Shown: positions 1 through 9,447 of the stretch, in pieces
Position numbering within the stretch: the stretch's first letter is position 1
Layout: every line of letters starts with the position of its first letter
NCBI GenBank assembly: GCA_026709265.1
Contig: JAPOTI010000067.1
Coordinates: 1-64,000 of the forward strand
DNA length: 64,000 bases
Source: Paracoccaceae bacterium
GTDB taxonomy: Bacteria; Pseudomonadota; Alphaproteobacteria; Rhodobacterales; Rhodobacteraceae
Direction: 5' to 3'
Made by a program: the position numbers and the translations under genes
The notes under the pieces: model-generated
Told to the model about the DNA's origin: nothing
The model's database searches: none
Seen by the model: only the letters and a program-made list of their open reading frames with translations

Positions 1-101
1 AAAAGGCCGTTGACTGCCTCTACGAAGGTAGCTGATAACGGGGGCAAGTAGTTACCTTTTGGGTATGGTTGGATATCTTAAAAAACGCGAAAACGCTGCG
101 C

Positions 102-284
102 TCAATGTGACCCGGGCAATGGAACCCCTGCGCACGTGACATGAGAAGATGAGGTCAGAGACACCGGTCCCACGATCGACTCTCCCTCCCGCCGGCTCTC
201 GACCAGACGGTGGGTCACATAGGGCGAACTGTCCTTGGCGGCATTGGTGCGGGTTCGAACAAGAACAACAAGAACAATAAACAT
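102..284 (-). mobile_element. IS1634-like transposase N-terminal remnant
   Basis: Translation RTRTNAAKDSSPYVTHRLVESRREGESIVGPVSL resembles IS1634-type transposase N-termini; truncated. Confidence 0.3.
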
Positions 285-311
285 ACTCCAGAGGGTCAGC
301 AGAAGGACCGT

Positions 312-359
312 TGTGGCGCGTCAATCAACCTGAGAATTTGCGTCAATCAGGGTGAGAAT
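312..359 (+). repeat. 48-bp transposon terminal sequence, copy A
   Basis: TGTGGCGCGTCAATCAACCTGAGAATTTGCGTCAATCAGGGTGAGAAT; near-identical to the reverse complements of 20204-20251 and 51555-51602; contains two subterminal GAGAATT-type repeats. Confidence 0.75.
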
Positions 360-528
360 CTGAAGTCACGGCAGATGCTGCCCTTTCCCCGCGGGGAGGA
401 GGGGCAGAAAAATTCCGTAAGACGCCCCGTTTGACGGCTGTGACCGTTCGGGCTCAAGGCCGCAATCCTTCATTCCAATGGGAGAGCCGCATGCCCGACG
501 ACATGTATCAGACAACACTGACATTCAA

Positions 529-1476
529 TTATGCTGCTTTGACTGCTGCCGCTGCCACAGCAAGATCCTGAAGACCGACTCCCGTGCCATCAAAGAGGGT
601 GATTTCGTCTTCCGAACAGCGTCCCGGATGTGTCCTGTTGATCACCGCACCAATCGGTGTGATGTCGCCTTCGGAAATTGTCCTGGCCTTGATCGCATGC
701 TGTGCTTCTCCAATCGTCATCGACTGCGCGATCTCATCGGTAAAGAGTGTTGCTTTCTCACAGAGCACCGGATCGACTTCCTGCTTGCCTGTGGTGTCGG
801 TTCCCATACAGGCAATATGGGTTCCTGGCCTGATCCAATCCGCCATCAAGAGGGGCTCGAAAGCTGAAACGATCGTAATGATGACATCAGCCCGTGCGCC
901 AACCTCCTCGGCAGAAACCGATTCGAACTCCAAGCCGGCTTCGGTCGCTGCAGCGGCCAGAGTCTTGAGCTTCTCCGGGCTTCGGTTCCACGCGACGACG
1001 GACTCAAAGCCACGCTGTTCGACCGCTGCACGCAGCTGGAAAGGTGACTGATGCCCGGCACCCACCATTCCCAGAGTTTTTGAGTCTTGCCGCGACAAAT
1101 GCGCGATTGACACAGCCGCAGATGCGGCGGTACGGACTGCAGTGAGATAATTTCCGGCCACGAGGGCGCTCAGCTGTCCGGTATCCGGGTCAAACAGGAA
1201 CACCGTCGATTGGTGGTTCGTCAGGCCTTTCTCAGCATTGCCGGGCCAGTAACCGCCTGACTTCACCCCGAGCGCCATTCCAGCCCGATCGAAACCGGAC
1301 TTGAACCCATAAAGCGCATCTGCATGACCGATGGCTTCCCGAACAACAGGGAAGTTATATGCATCGCCGCGGGCCATCGCTCCAAACACATTTTCAACTG
1401 CATCAAAGGCTGTTTTCCGTCCGACTAACCGTTTGCAATCAGCTTCGGACAAGATCAGGGGTCCAGTTTCTGCCAT
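529..1476 (-). CDS. bhcD: Iminosuccinate reductase (ornithine cyclodeaminase/mu-crystallin family), BhcD
   Basis: OCD/mu-crystallin family translation; last gene of a bhcABCD-like set with divergent IclR regulator. Confidence 0.85.
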   Translation of the reverse strand: MAETGPLILSEADCKRLVGRKTAFDAVENVFGAMARGDAYNFPVVREAIGHADALYGFKSGFDRAGMALGVKSGGYWPGNAEKGLTNHQSTVFLFDPDTGQLSALVAGNYLTAVRTAASAAVSIAHLSRQDSKTLGMVGAGHQSPFQLRAAVEQRGFESVVAWNRSPEKLKTLAAAATEAGLEFESVSAEEVGARADVIITIVSAFEPLLMADWIRPGTHIACMGTDTTGKQEVDPVLCEKATLFTDEIAQSMTIGEAQHAIKARTISEGDITPIGAVINRTHPGRCSEDEITLFDGTGVGLQDLAVAAAAVKAA

Positions 1477-1542
1477 ATTGGGGGTCTCCGGGATATTTCA
1501 CGAGCCAGCAGAGCCAGCCCGCGGTTCAGTTCAGGTTGAGAT

Positions 1543-2706
1543 TCAGTAGGCTTTGCCGCGCGCTGACACAGGCCACAGGGTTTCAACAACGCCGTTGCGG
1601 ACCCCGACATACCAGTCATGAACATTGCAGGTTGGATCACAATGTCCAGGCACGAGGCGCAATTTGTCATTGACCTCGAGGGCGCCATCCGGATCTTCAA
1701 TCACGCCGTGCTCGTCCGAACATTTGACATATTTAACGTCGTCGCGCCGGAAGATGAACGGCAGCCCCGAATCCACGGACTGCGCCTTGAGACCAGCATC
1801 GCATATCGCTTTATCAGCCTTGGCATGTGACATCACTGAAGTCAGCAGGAAAAGAGAGTTCTCCCATTCGCCTTGGTCAATGCGCTTTCCATCCTTGTCG
1901 AGAATGCGGCCATAGTCCGCATCCATGAAGGCATACGAGCCGCACTGGAGCTCATTATAGACACCTGATGTGCCCTCAAAATAGTAGCTGCCGGTGCCAC
2001 CTCCCCCGACGATGTCACATTCGAGCCCCACATCCTTCAGGGCGTCAACGGCTTCCTTGACCATCGCGACAGCAATGTCGATCTTGGCCTTTCGGTCCTC
2101 GTAATTGTCCATATGCTGCATTGCGCCCTGGTAGGCTTGAATCCCGGCAAATTTCAGGCGATCGGCTGCATCGATTGCTTGTGCGATTTCGACGACTGCG
2201 GCGGCAGTGGTGACTCCACACCGGCCCGCGCCACAATCAATCTCGACCAGACATTCAATCTCTGTCCCATGACGGACAGCAGCAGCCGAGAGTTCCGCCG
2301 CATTCGCGGCATCATCAACGCAGCAGATGGTGCGCGCCCCGAGTTTCGGGATGCGCGCCAGCCGGTCAATCTTTGCCGGATCGCGAACCTGGTTGGAAAC
2401 CAGGACATCGTTGATTCCACCACGGGCGAAGACCTCGGCCTCGCTGACTTTCTGACAACAGACACCACAGGCACCACCAAGATCCACCTGCAGTCTGGCG
2501 ACATCGACGGATTTATGCATTTTCCCGTGTACACGGTGCCGCACGCCGTGTTCTTTTGCCCAATCCCCCATCTTCTTGACATTACGCTCGAGGGCATCAA
2601 GGTCGAGTACCAGACAGGGCGTTTGGATTTCACTTTCCTTCATCCCTACAGCCGCCGGGATGTCGTAGCCGACTTCCAGCCCATTATTTGTGACATGCAC
2701 ATTCAT
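1543..2706 (-). CDS. bhcC: beta-hydroxyaspartate aldolase (DSD1/D-threonine aldolase-like PLP enzyme), BhcC
   Basis: Alanine racemase N-terminal/DSD1-like fold sequence (TPCLVLDLDALERNV...HGKMHKS); operon context. Confidence 0.85.
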   Translation of the reverse strand: MNVHVTNNGLEVGYDIPAAVGMKESEIQTPCLVLDLDALERNVKKMGDWAKEHGVRHRVHGKMHKSVDVARLQVDLGGACGVCCQKVSEAEVFARGGINDVLVSNQVRDPAKIDRLARIPKLGARTICCVDDAANAAELSAAAVRHGTEIECLVEIDCGAGRCGVTTAAAVVEIAQAIDAADRLKFAGIQAYQGAMQHMDNYEDRKAKIDIAVAMVKEAVDALKDVGLECDIVGGGGTGSYYFEGTSGVYNELQCGSYAFMDADYGRILDKDGKRIDQGEWENSLFLLTSVMSHAKADKAICDAGLKAQSVDSGLPFIFRRDDVKYVKCSDEHGVIEDPDGALEVNDKLRLVPGHCDPTCNVHDWYVGVRNGVVETLWPVSARGKAY

Positions 2707-2726
2707 TTGCCTTCTCCTTTTTCAAG

Positions 2727-3677
2727 TTATGTCCATGGCAACTTGTCGAGATCGACATTGCCACCGGTAATAATGACCCCGACTCGTTTGCCAGCAAAAA
2801 TATCAGGATTCTTGAGGATAATTGCCAGCGGTACAGCGCAACTTGGTTCGATCACCACCTTGAGTCGCTTCCAACTGATCTTCATCGCATCAATGATCTC
2901 CTGTTCACTGGCAGTCAGTATGTCGGCGACGTACCGGGATACGAAATGCCATGTGAGTTCTTTGAGGGGGACTTTCAATCCGTCGGCGATCGTGTCCGGA
3001 GCGTCGTCGGCAATGATGCGGCCCGCTTTGAGTGAACGCATCGCATCATCAGCCTGTTCGGGCTCTGCTGCAAAAATCTGGACATTGGTTGCGATTGAAC
3101 TGACCGTCAAACACGTGCCGGAAATCATGCCACCACCCCCGATCGGCGCGACAAGAATGTCGAGATCATCGACCTGTTCCAGGAATTCCCGTGAGCAGGT
3201 TGCCTGGCCGGCAATCACTCTGGGATCATTGTAGGGATGGACAAAGTCTCCCCCTGTTTCCGCCTGCACCTTTGCAAAAACCTCTTCCCGGGATGATGTT
3301 GATGGCTCACATTCGGTAATTTTTCCGCCATAGCCGATCACCGCGTCTTTCTTGGCCTGTGGCGCTGTGTGTGGCATCACCACATTGCAGGGAATTCCAC
3401 GTCGCCCCGCGGCATAGGACAGGCAGAGAGCATGATTGCCGGAGCTATGCGTGGCAACACCTTTTTTTGCCGCCGCCTCGTCGAGACCAAAAACCGCATT
3501 AGTCGCACCGCGTACCTTGAAAGCCCCGGGTGGCTGCAGACTCTCGCATTTGAAGAAGAGTTGAGCACCCGTTTGTGCATCGAGCGCGTCATTTGTCAGA
3601 ATTTCAGTTCGGCGGATATGCGGGGCAATGCGCTCATGCGCCGCTGTGACATCCTGCCAGTCGGGAATTTGATTCAT
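2727..3677 (-). CDS. bhcB: beta-hydroxyaspartate dehydratase (threonine/serine dehydratase-like), BhcB
   Basis: PLP fold-type II motif GAFKVRGA, SSGNHA, GGGGMISG; operon context. Confidence 0.85.
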   Translation of the reverse strand: MNQIPDWQDVTAAHERIAPHIRRTEILTNDALDAQTGAQLFFKCESLQPPGAFKVRGATNAVFGLDEAAAKKGVATHSSGNHALCLSYAAGRRGIPCNVVMPHTAPQAKKDAVIGYGGKITECEPSTSSREEVFAKVQAETGGDFVHPYNDPRVIAGQATCSREFLEQVDDLDILVAPIGGGGMISGTCLTVSSIATNVQIFAAEPEQADDAMRSLKAGRIIADDAPDTIADGLKVPLKELTWHFVSRYVADILTASEQEIIDAMKISWKRLKVVIEPSCAVPLAIILKNPDIFAGKRVGVIITGGNVDLDKLPWT

Positions 3678-3713
3678 TGTTCTGTCCTTGCCGCGATAAG
3701 TTTGATGTGCCGA

Positions 3714-4880
3714 TCAGTTTGTCGACCGGTAATATTCCTGGGCTGCCCGTACCCCTGATCCGGGTTTGACCGGGTAGCCAAGATCAGCCATGCCCATCTC
3801 GACGGCGGACAGTCCACCAAGGATCATGACCTCAGTGATAGAGCCAAGATGACCAATGCGGAAGGCTTTGCCGTCCATTTCACCGAGACCAACACCAAAT
3901 GACACACCGTATCGATTGTAAATGTGGTTGGTCAGTTCATTCGAGTTGAAACCCTCTGGAACATAGATGGCACTGACCGTGTCAGACTCAAGCTCCGGTC
4001 GTTTCGCGGCGAGTTCAAGTCCCCAAGCCTGAATCGCAGCACGAACGCCAGAGGCCATCCGGTGATGTCGCGCGAAGACATTGTCAACCCCTTCCTCAAG
4101 GAGCATATTCACACTCTCTCGCAGCCCCATCATGATTTGCAACGGTGGTGTGTAAGGATAACCCCCGACTTGGTTGGCATCCCGCATCATGTGAAAGTCA
4201 AGGAAGGCGCGCGGACATGTCGCATCGCGGGCCGCCCTGAGTGCTTTCTGGCTGACCGCAATGATCGCCATACCCGTCGATAGCATGAAGCCTTTTTGGC
4301 TCCCGCTGACCGCGAGATCCACACCCCATTCGTCCATGCAGAAGTCCATTGAGGCCAGCGAAGAGACGCAGTCAACATAGAGCATTGCGGGATGGCGGGC
4401 AGCATCCATTGCGCGCCGCACCGCCGCAACATCTGATTTGACACCGGTTGCCGTTTCATTATGCGTGACCAGAACAGCCTTGATACGATGTTCTGTATCG
4501 GCTGCGAGTGCCGCGCCAAGAAGATCGACCGGAGCGCCTTCGCCCCATTCACGCTCGATGACGTCCACATCCAGTTTGTGACGCCGACAGAGGTCAATCC
4601 ACTTGTGTGAAAACAGACCGAAACGTGAGGTGAGAACTTTATCGCCAGGGGACAATGTATTGGTCACCGCTGCCTCCCAACCCCCTGTTCCCGAAGCGGG
4701 AAAGGTGATGATCTCACCCGTGCGTGTCTTGAAGACTGTCTTCAGGTCCGCGAAGAGCGGCGCGAGGAAGTCAACGAAATCTGGCGAGCGATGGTCCGTT
4801 GTCTGGACGTCCATCGCTTTGCGAATGCGATCCGGCATGTTTGTCGGGCCGGGAATAAAAATAGGATTCTGGCCGCTCAT
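3714..4880 (-). CDS. bhcA: L-aspartate--glyoxylate aminotransferase, BhcA
   Basis: Class V aminotransferase (IPGPTNMPDRIRKAM, SGSQKGFM lysine motif); operon context. Confidence 0.87.
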   Translation of the reverse strand: MSGQNPIFIPGPTNMPDRIRKAMDVQTTDHRSPDFVDFLAPLFADLKTVFKTRTGEIITFPASGTGGWEAAVTNTLSPGDKVLTSRFGLFSHKWIDLCRRHKLDVDVIEREWGEGAPVDLLGAALAADTEHRIKAVLVTHNETATGVKSDVAAVRRAMDAARHPAMLYVDCVSSLASMDFCMDEWGVDLAVSGSQKGFMLSTGMAIIAVSQKALRAARDATCPRAFLDFHMMRDANQVGGYPYTPPLQIMMGLRESVNMLLEEGVDNVFARHHRMASGVRAAIQAWGLELAAKRPELESDTVSAIYVPEGFNSNELTNHIYNRYGVSFGVGLGEMDGKAFRIGHLGSITEVMILGGLSAVEMGMADLGYPVKPGSGVRAAQEYYRSTN

Positions 4881-4943
4881 TTGTGACTCCTCAACTCAAT
4901 CTGCATCTCACCTAAGCGCACGGAACGTCCATGTCAAGCATTA

Positions 4944-4960
4944 TTGAAATAATATTTCAA
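4944..4960. promoter_or_regulatory. Candidate BhcR (IclR-family) operator palindrome
   Basis: Perfect inverted repeat TTGAAAT-AAT-ATTTCAA in the AT-rich bhcA/bhcR divergent intergenic region. Confidence 0.5.
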
Positions 4961-5027
4961 AAAAATATTTACACTTATTGTCAATTATTAATAGATTTTT
5001 TAGCCATATAGTGTAAAGTTTGAAAAA

Positions 5028-5927
5028 ATGTTATCATGTACATATTTGAAGTTCATTGCAGGAATTTCAAGGGAAGGGAGTGGACTGGTGAGTGAATCCA
5101 TGCGGCGTGGACGTCCACGAAAGCAGGGCCAGGACTCAGACGGCACGCCGGTATTGGCTTTGGACCGGGGGTTGAAGCTGCTGTCTCTTCTTTCGCAAGA
5201 AAGTCGGACATCGCTGAAGGAAATTTCGCTGCGTGCGGGGATTCCGCCTCCGACAGCGCATCGGTTGTTGATGACATTGCAGAATCGCGGTTTTGCCGAG
5301 TTCGATGAATTTACGCAGAGCTGGATGATCGGTGTGGGTGCCTACCGTATCGGTGCCGGGTATCTCAATCAGCTCAATCTGATCGAAGAAGCGCAGAGTG
5401 TGATGCATGACCTGATGTCTGAGACCGGAGAGACAGCGAATCTGGCAGTGCATCGCAATGGTGACGCAATCTTTGTCAGTCAGGCCGAGACATGGCATCC
5501 GATCCGTGCATTTCATTTGCCCGGTGCACGGGTAAATATGCATGCGTCGGCGGCGGGCAAGGCCATATTGGCACAAATGTCGCAGCATGAGGTTGAATCA
5601 TTGTTGCAGCGGCGCGGGTTGCCGGAATTTACCAGCAAGTCCCTGACTCGACCGGTCGAATTGTTTGCTCAACTCGAGGAGATCCGGGTGCGGGGCTGGG
5701 CCCTCGATGATGAGGAACGTTACGAGGGGATGCGTTGCATTGCCGCGCCGATATTTGGTCCGCGTGGCAAGGCCGACTCGGCGATTTCAATATCCGGCCC
5801 GAGCTTGCGTGTTGCTGACTCGCGGGTCGCGCAGTTGAGCACCGCTGTGTGTACTGCCGCGGCTCTGTTAACCACACGACTCGGTGGTGAACCAAAGGCG
5901 AGCACGATGACCATCAGGCAGAACTGA
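5028..5927 (+). CDS. bhcR: IclR-family transcriptional regulator BhcR
   Basis: IclR winged helix (LDRGLKLLSLL...SLKEISLRAGIPPPTAHRLL) and effector domain; divergent from bhcABCD. Start may be internal. Confidence 0.85.
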   Translation: MLSCTYLKFIAGISREGSGLVSESMRRGRPRKQGQDSDGTPVLALDRGLKLLSLLSQESRTSLKEISLRAGIPPPTAHRLLMTLQNRGFAEFDEFTQSWMIGVGAYRIGAGYLNQLNLIEEAQSVMHDLMSETGETANLAVHRNGDAIFVSQAETWHPIRAFHLPGARVNMHASAAGKAILAQMSQHEVESLLQRRGLPEFTSKSLTRPVELFAQLEEIRVRGWALDDEERYEGMRCIAAPIFGPRGKADSAISISGPSLRVADSRVAQLSTAVCTAAALLTTRLGGEPKASTMTIRQN

Positions 5928-6023
5928 TTGTCAACCGATTTGGCGCCCGGTTCGGCCTGGTGACTGCCTGAACCGAGCGCCGTCGTCATTGACAAGTCGC
6001 CTGAAGGCAGGCAGGTTTGTTCT

Positions 6024-6884
6024 ATGGCCTATGGCGTCTTTATTCATCGCAGAGACTCAAAATATGACGATGTCGTGTCGACGCGGTATCAGTTTCCGAA
6101 ACAATATCTTTCGGCTGCTGAGAAATGCGAAGGTGATTGGATCGTCTATTACGAACCCACAACGGTCAAGAATAGCAGAGGGTACTTCGCGGTTGCGCGG
6201 GTCGACAAGATTGTCCCGGATTTGAAAAGTGAAGATATGTTTCTGGCCCTGATCGCACAGGGCACCTATCTTGATTTCGGCAACCCGGTTCCCTTTCGGG
6301 AAAATGGCCGGTATCTCGAACAGGGATTGATCAATGACCGCGGGGTCCTATCAGGAAGAGCCCAGTCGGCGGTTCGTATATTATCTGCGGATGACTTTGC
6401 CCGGATTGTTGGGCAGGGGCTCAACTGTGATGACGATTCGCCGCCAGTTTGGGACCCATTCCATCAGTTGAATGCAAGAGACCGCATGACACAACTGACA
6501 AGCCGGGCCCTTCGCGATTCGAACTTCCGGCGATCTGTATTGCGCGCATACGATAAGGGTTGTGCGATTACAGGAACCCGGTTGATCAACGGCGGCGGCC
6601 GCGCCGAAGTCGAGGCGGCGCATATCAGACCGGTCGACCACGACGGGCCAGACAGTATCGGGAACGGTGTTGCCCTATCAAGAACGGCCCACTGGTTGTT
6701 TGATCGCGGGCTTTTTGGGCTTGCGGATGACCTGACAATTCTGGTGTCCCGTTACACCAACGATCCTGACAGCGTGCAGTCGATGATCAACGAAACCGGT
6801 AAACTCATCGCGCCAAAGGATTGCCGGGACTCTCCGAGACCTGAATTTGTCACTTGGCACAGAGAAAACTGTTTCAAATACTAA
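6024..6884 (+). CDS. HNH endonuclease domain protein
   Basis: C-terminal CAITGTRLINGGGRAEVEAAHIRPVDHDGPDSIGNGVALSRTAHWLFDRGLF matches the HNH_2-type pattern. Confidence 0.75.
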   Translation: MAYGVFIHRRDSKYDDVVSTRYQFPKQYLSAAEKCEGDWIVYYEPTTVKNSRGYFAVARVDKIVPDLKSEDMFLALIAQGTYLDFGNPVPFRENGRYLEQGLINDRGVLSGRAQSAVRILSADDFARIVGQGLNCDDDSPPVWDPFHQLNARDRMTQLTSRALRDSNFRRSVLRAYDKGCAITGTRLINGGGRAEVEAAHIRPVDHDGPDSIGNGVALSRTAHWLFDRGLFGLADDLTILVSRYTNDPDSVQSMINETGKLIAPKDCRDSPRPEFVTWHRENCFKY

Positions 6885-6899
6885 ATGTTCTGTCGATGC

Positions 6900-7240
6900 T
6901 CTGGACGGAATCACCCCGTCACGAAATCAACGGGTCACCAACGCCTCTTTTTCCATCCAGGCCATCCAGGCCGATGGGGTTCCGAATTTATGACCGTATG
7001 GAGGCGGCCTGCCAGGCAAAAGGCATCACGCTGACCGGTGCTGCCACCAAAGGTGCAAAAATGAACGGTGCTGTCGACAGGATGCAGTTAGGCCACATGG
7101 AGATACGTATTCGACACTGTGCAGGACACCGCCATCACTATCACCGAACTCAACCCCCTGATCGACACACATCTCGACCTGGACAACGGATGGCGCCCCC
7201 ATGACGCACGTGATGACATGACATCAAACGAAGATCGCAA
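6900..7240 (+). mobile_element. Decayed IS481-like (rve/DDE) transposase remnant
   Basis: Multi-frame fragments equivalent to IQADG-GSEFMT...EAACQAKGITLT...KMNGAVDRM...ELNPLIDTHLDL-NGWRPH. Confidence 0.45.
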
Positions 7241-7359
7241 ATCACTGCCAACCCATGAGAGCCTCGCGTCTCATAGGGTGTGAGCAGGTCCATTGCATTG
7301 ACAAGAACCCCAACATCCCAATATACAGAAGGAGAGTTCACTGCCTATCGGCTTTGAAC

Positions 7360-7872
7360 CTATTGAGGTTTTGGTCGCTGAGCCAGCGTAGCAAATCGGC
7401 GATCACACGATATTCCCAGTTCATTTTTACAATCTTGCAAGCTCCATGGTGGCGATTGACGGATTTTTGTGATGCGGTTGTCCGCGACGTAGCAGATGAC
7501 GGATTTCGCCACCCATTCACCATCGCGGTTGGCACGAAATTCGGTCACGACAACAAAGTCACCGTATGCGACGGCTACGGAGCGCGTCACGTCGTAGCAG
7601 CGACGTAGTTTGATCCAGCCTTGAAACCAGTCGGCGTTTGAATCGCTGAGCGTAAAGTTAATCCATTTCATTCGTTGTGAGCGATCCTGTGAGAATCGGT
7701 CTTTCACACGATCACGCTGACTCGACTCATAAAATGCATGGTCAAAATCGTTAGTCTTGAAGTGAACACGAATACCATGATGCGTCGTCACGTTGTCGTG
7801 GACGAAATTGTTCAAAAAATACTGACGATACTGTGTTTCATCGGCTAAGGACAGAAGTGGGGGAACTGCCAT
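7360..7872 (-). CDS. Putative BECR-fold (barnase/EndoU/colicin/RelE-like) nuclease-type protein
   Basis: HFKTNDFDHAFYES...RSQRMKWINFTLSD...YGDFVVVTEF...FVICYVADN-type pattern recalls phage-associated BECR nucleases; abuts the DUF3800 remnant. Confidence 0.45.
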   Translation of the reverse strand: MAVPPLLSLADETQYRQYFLNNFVHDNVTTHHGIRVHFKTNDFDHAFYESSQRDRVKDRFSQDRSQRMKWINFTLSDSNADWFQGWIKLRRCYDVTRSVAVAYGDFVVVTEFRANRDGEWVAKSVICYVADNRITKIRQSPPWSLQDCKNELGISCDRRFATLAQRPKPQ

Positions 7873-8270
7873 TACCCGCCGCCCTCAAGATCAATTCTGA
7901 ATATATTGAACTTATGCTCACTTTGCCGTGTAGGTGCAATTTGTTGTCCGATCCGTCTCTCCAGTTCCAACACTGCGGCTTCTTTGGCGGTCCCCTCGGA
8001 AAGAGTGTTATTCAGGCGACTTCCTACAGCCCCCAACAGGAAATCAGCAAGTTGAATCAAGACTACTTCACGTGAGGGAACTGCTTGGACGCACTCGACG
8101 TCGGTAAATTGGTTCGTATCGTTCAAAATTCTGCGAAGTTGTCCAAGCCGCGCCAGATTTCTATTCGACTTCATGTCGCAGTAAATTCTGTATCTGTTGT
8201 TGTGTAGTATCCAGCGATGAAGCACCTGATAGTAGAAAATATAAAAACCGAGTTCATGATCTTCGCCATA
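7872..8270 (-). pseudogene. DUF3800 protein, C-terminal part, N-terminus lost at IS110 junction
   Basis: VLIQLADFLLGAVGSRLNN motif typical of the DUF3800 C-terminus; upstream sequence becomes antisense IS110 transposase. Confidence 0.55.
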
Positions 8271-8331
8271 GTGAGCTGCATTCACTTGATTCCGATCCAC
8301 GCCGCCCGCCCAGGACGGGTCGCTGGCCCCC

Positions 8332-8800
8332 GTGGTGACCGCCCTGATCAGCTTGCGTGGCCTCCATATCCTGAGTGCTGTCACCATCCGCGCCGCGCTG
8401 GGCGACATCACCCGCTTCACCACCCCGCGGCAACTGATGAGTTTCCTCGGCCTGGTCCCCAGCGAACGCGCCTCGGGACCCAAGCGCCGCACCGGCGGGA
8501 TCACCAAGACCGGCAACGGCCCTGTCCGGCGGATCCGGGTGGAAGCCGCGTGGAACACCCGTTTCCCGGCCCGCAAGACACGCCATCTGCAGGCCAAGGC
8601 CGCCCGGGGCACCGGATCGGGTGCCAGCCATCGCCTGGCATGCCCAGAAGCGACTCTGCGCACGCACCAGCCGTCTCAGTGCTGTGCGCAAGCATCACGG
8701 CAAGGTCACCACAGCCGTGGCCCGGGAGCGCGTCGGCTTCATCGGGGCCATCGCCTGCGAGGTCAACGCCCGCCCGCATGGCAGTCGGGCCCTGGCCTGA
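8332..8800 (+). pseudogene. IS110-family transposase, C-terminal fragment (frameshifted)
   Basis: VVTALISLRGLHILSAVTIRAALGDITRFTTPRQLMSFLGLVPSERASGPKRRTGGITKTGNGPVRR, then frame change to IAWHAQKRLCARTSRLSAVRKHHGKVTTAVARERVGFIGAIACEVNARPHGSRALA. Confidence 0.8.
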
Positions 8801-9071
8801 GAAATGCCGAAGCCAACCCTGACCGTGCCAGGATGCAGGCAGAACGGAAGGAGACCCCGCGATCAACCTCTGCGGCACAGTCTTCGACCTGCGACCCGCG
8901 ATCTTAGAGAGAGGCCGCTCCGTGACGACAGTGACGTCTGGCGGAACCCAACCCGCGAATATCAGTGTGATCCACCGTCGCTATCACGGCCGGCATCCCG
9001 ACACGGTCATGATATTGCGAGGAATCACAGGATGTCATAATAGAGACATCTCAGCGGTCAATCCATATCAG
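8801..9071 (+). mobile_element. IS110 3' non-coding terminal region, copy 1 (candidate bridge/seek-RNA region)
   Basis: About 270 bp non-coding tail following the transposase stop, repeated at 51622-51892 and partly at 56062-56135. Confidence 0.6.
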
Positions 9072-9447
9072 CGTCATGCCTGAGTTTTGTTGGGAGCCAA
9101 AGACTCCCGATCAAAAGATATTAGGCTTGAGGATTTCGAGACGTGAAAAGGTTTGGAAAAGACTCGTCGCAATAGACATCAAACTGCATTTTTGCCCTCC
9201 TCCACCCGCCAGTTGCCGATCATATGTTGCCGCGTCCGATCTTTTTGAAGGTTCGAAGAAGGTTGATACACAGGCGGTCCGGAACGGTTCCGCCTTGGAA
9301 AACTGAAGCAGGTCGAAGAAAAAATCACCGCTGTGCACGTCAGATAAAATCAAATTCTTAAATCACTGATCTGTCCATTTGGAGGGTCCCGCAAAGTGTG
9401 TGGCCATTCAGACGGTGGCCGACACACGTTCGGATGACGGCGTGCTG

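Noticed and set aside
2113-3234. 373-aa plus-strand ORF opposite bhcB/bhcC
   Set aside because: Antisense shadow ORF on well-identified genes; composition lacks protein-family features.
7872-8663. 263-aa ORF as one intact protein
   Set aside because: Chimera: C-terminal half is DUF3800-like, N-terminal half is antisense to the IS110 transposase.
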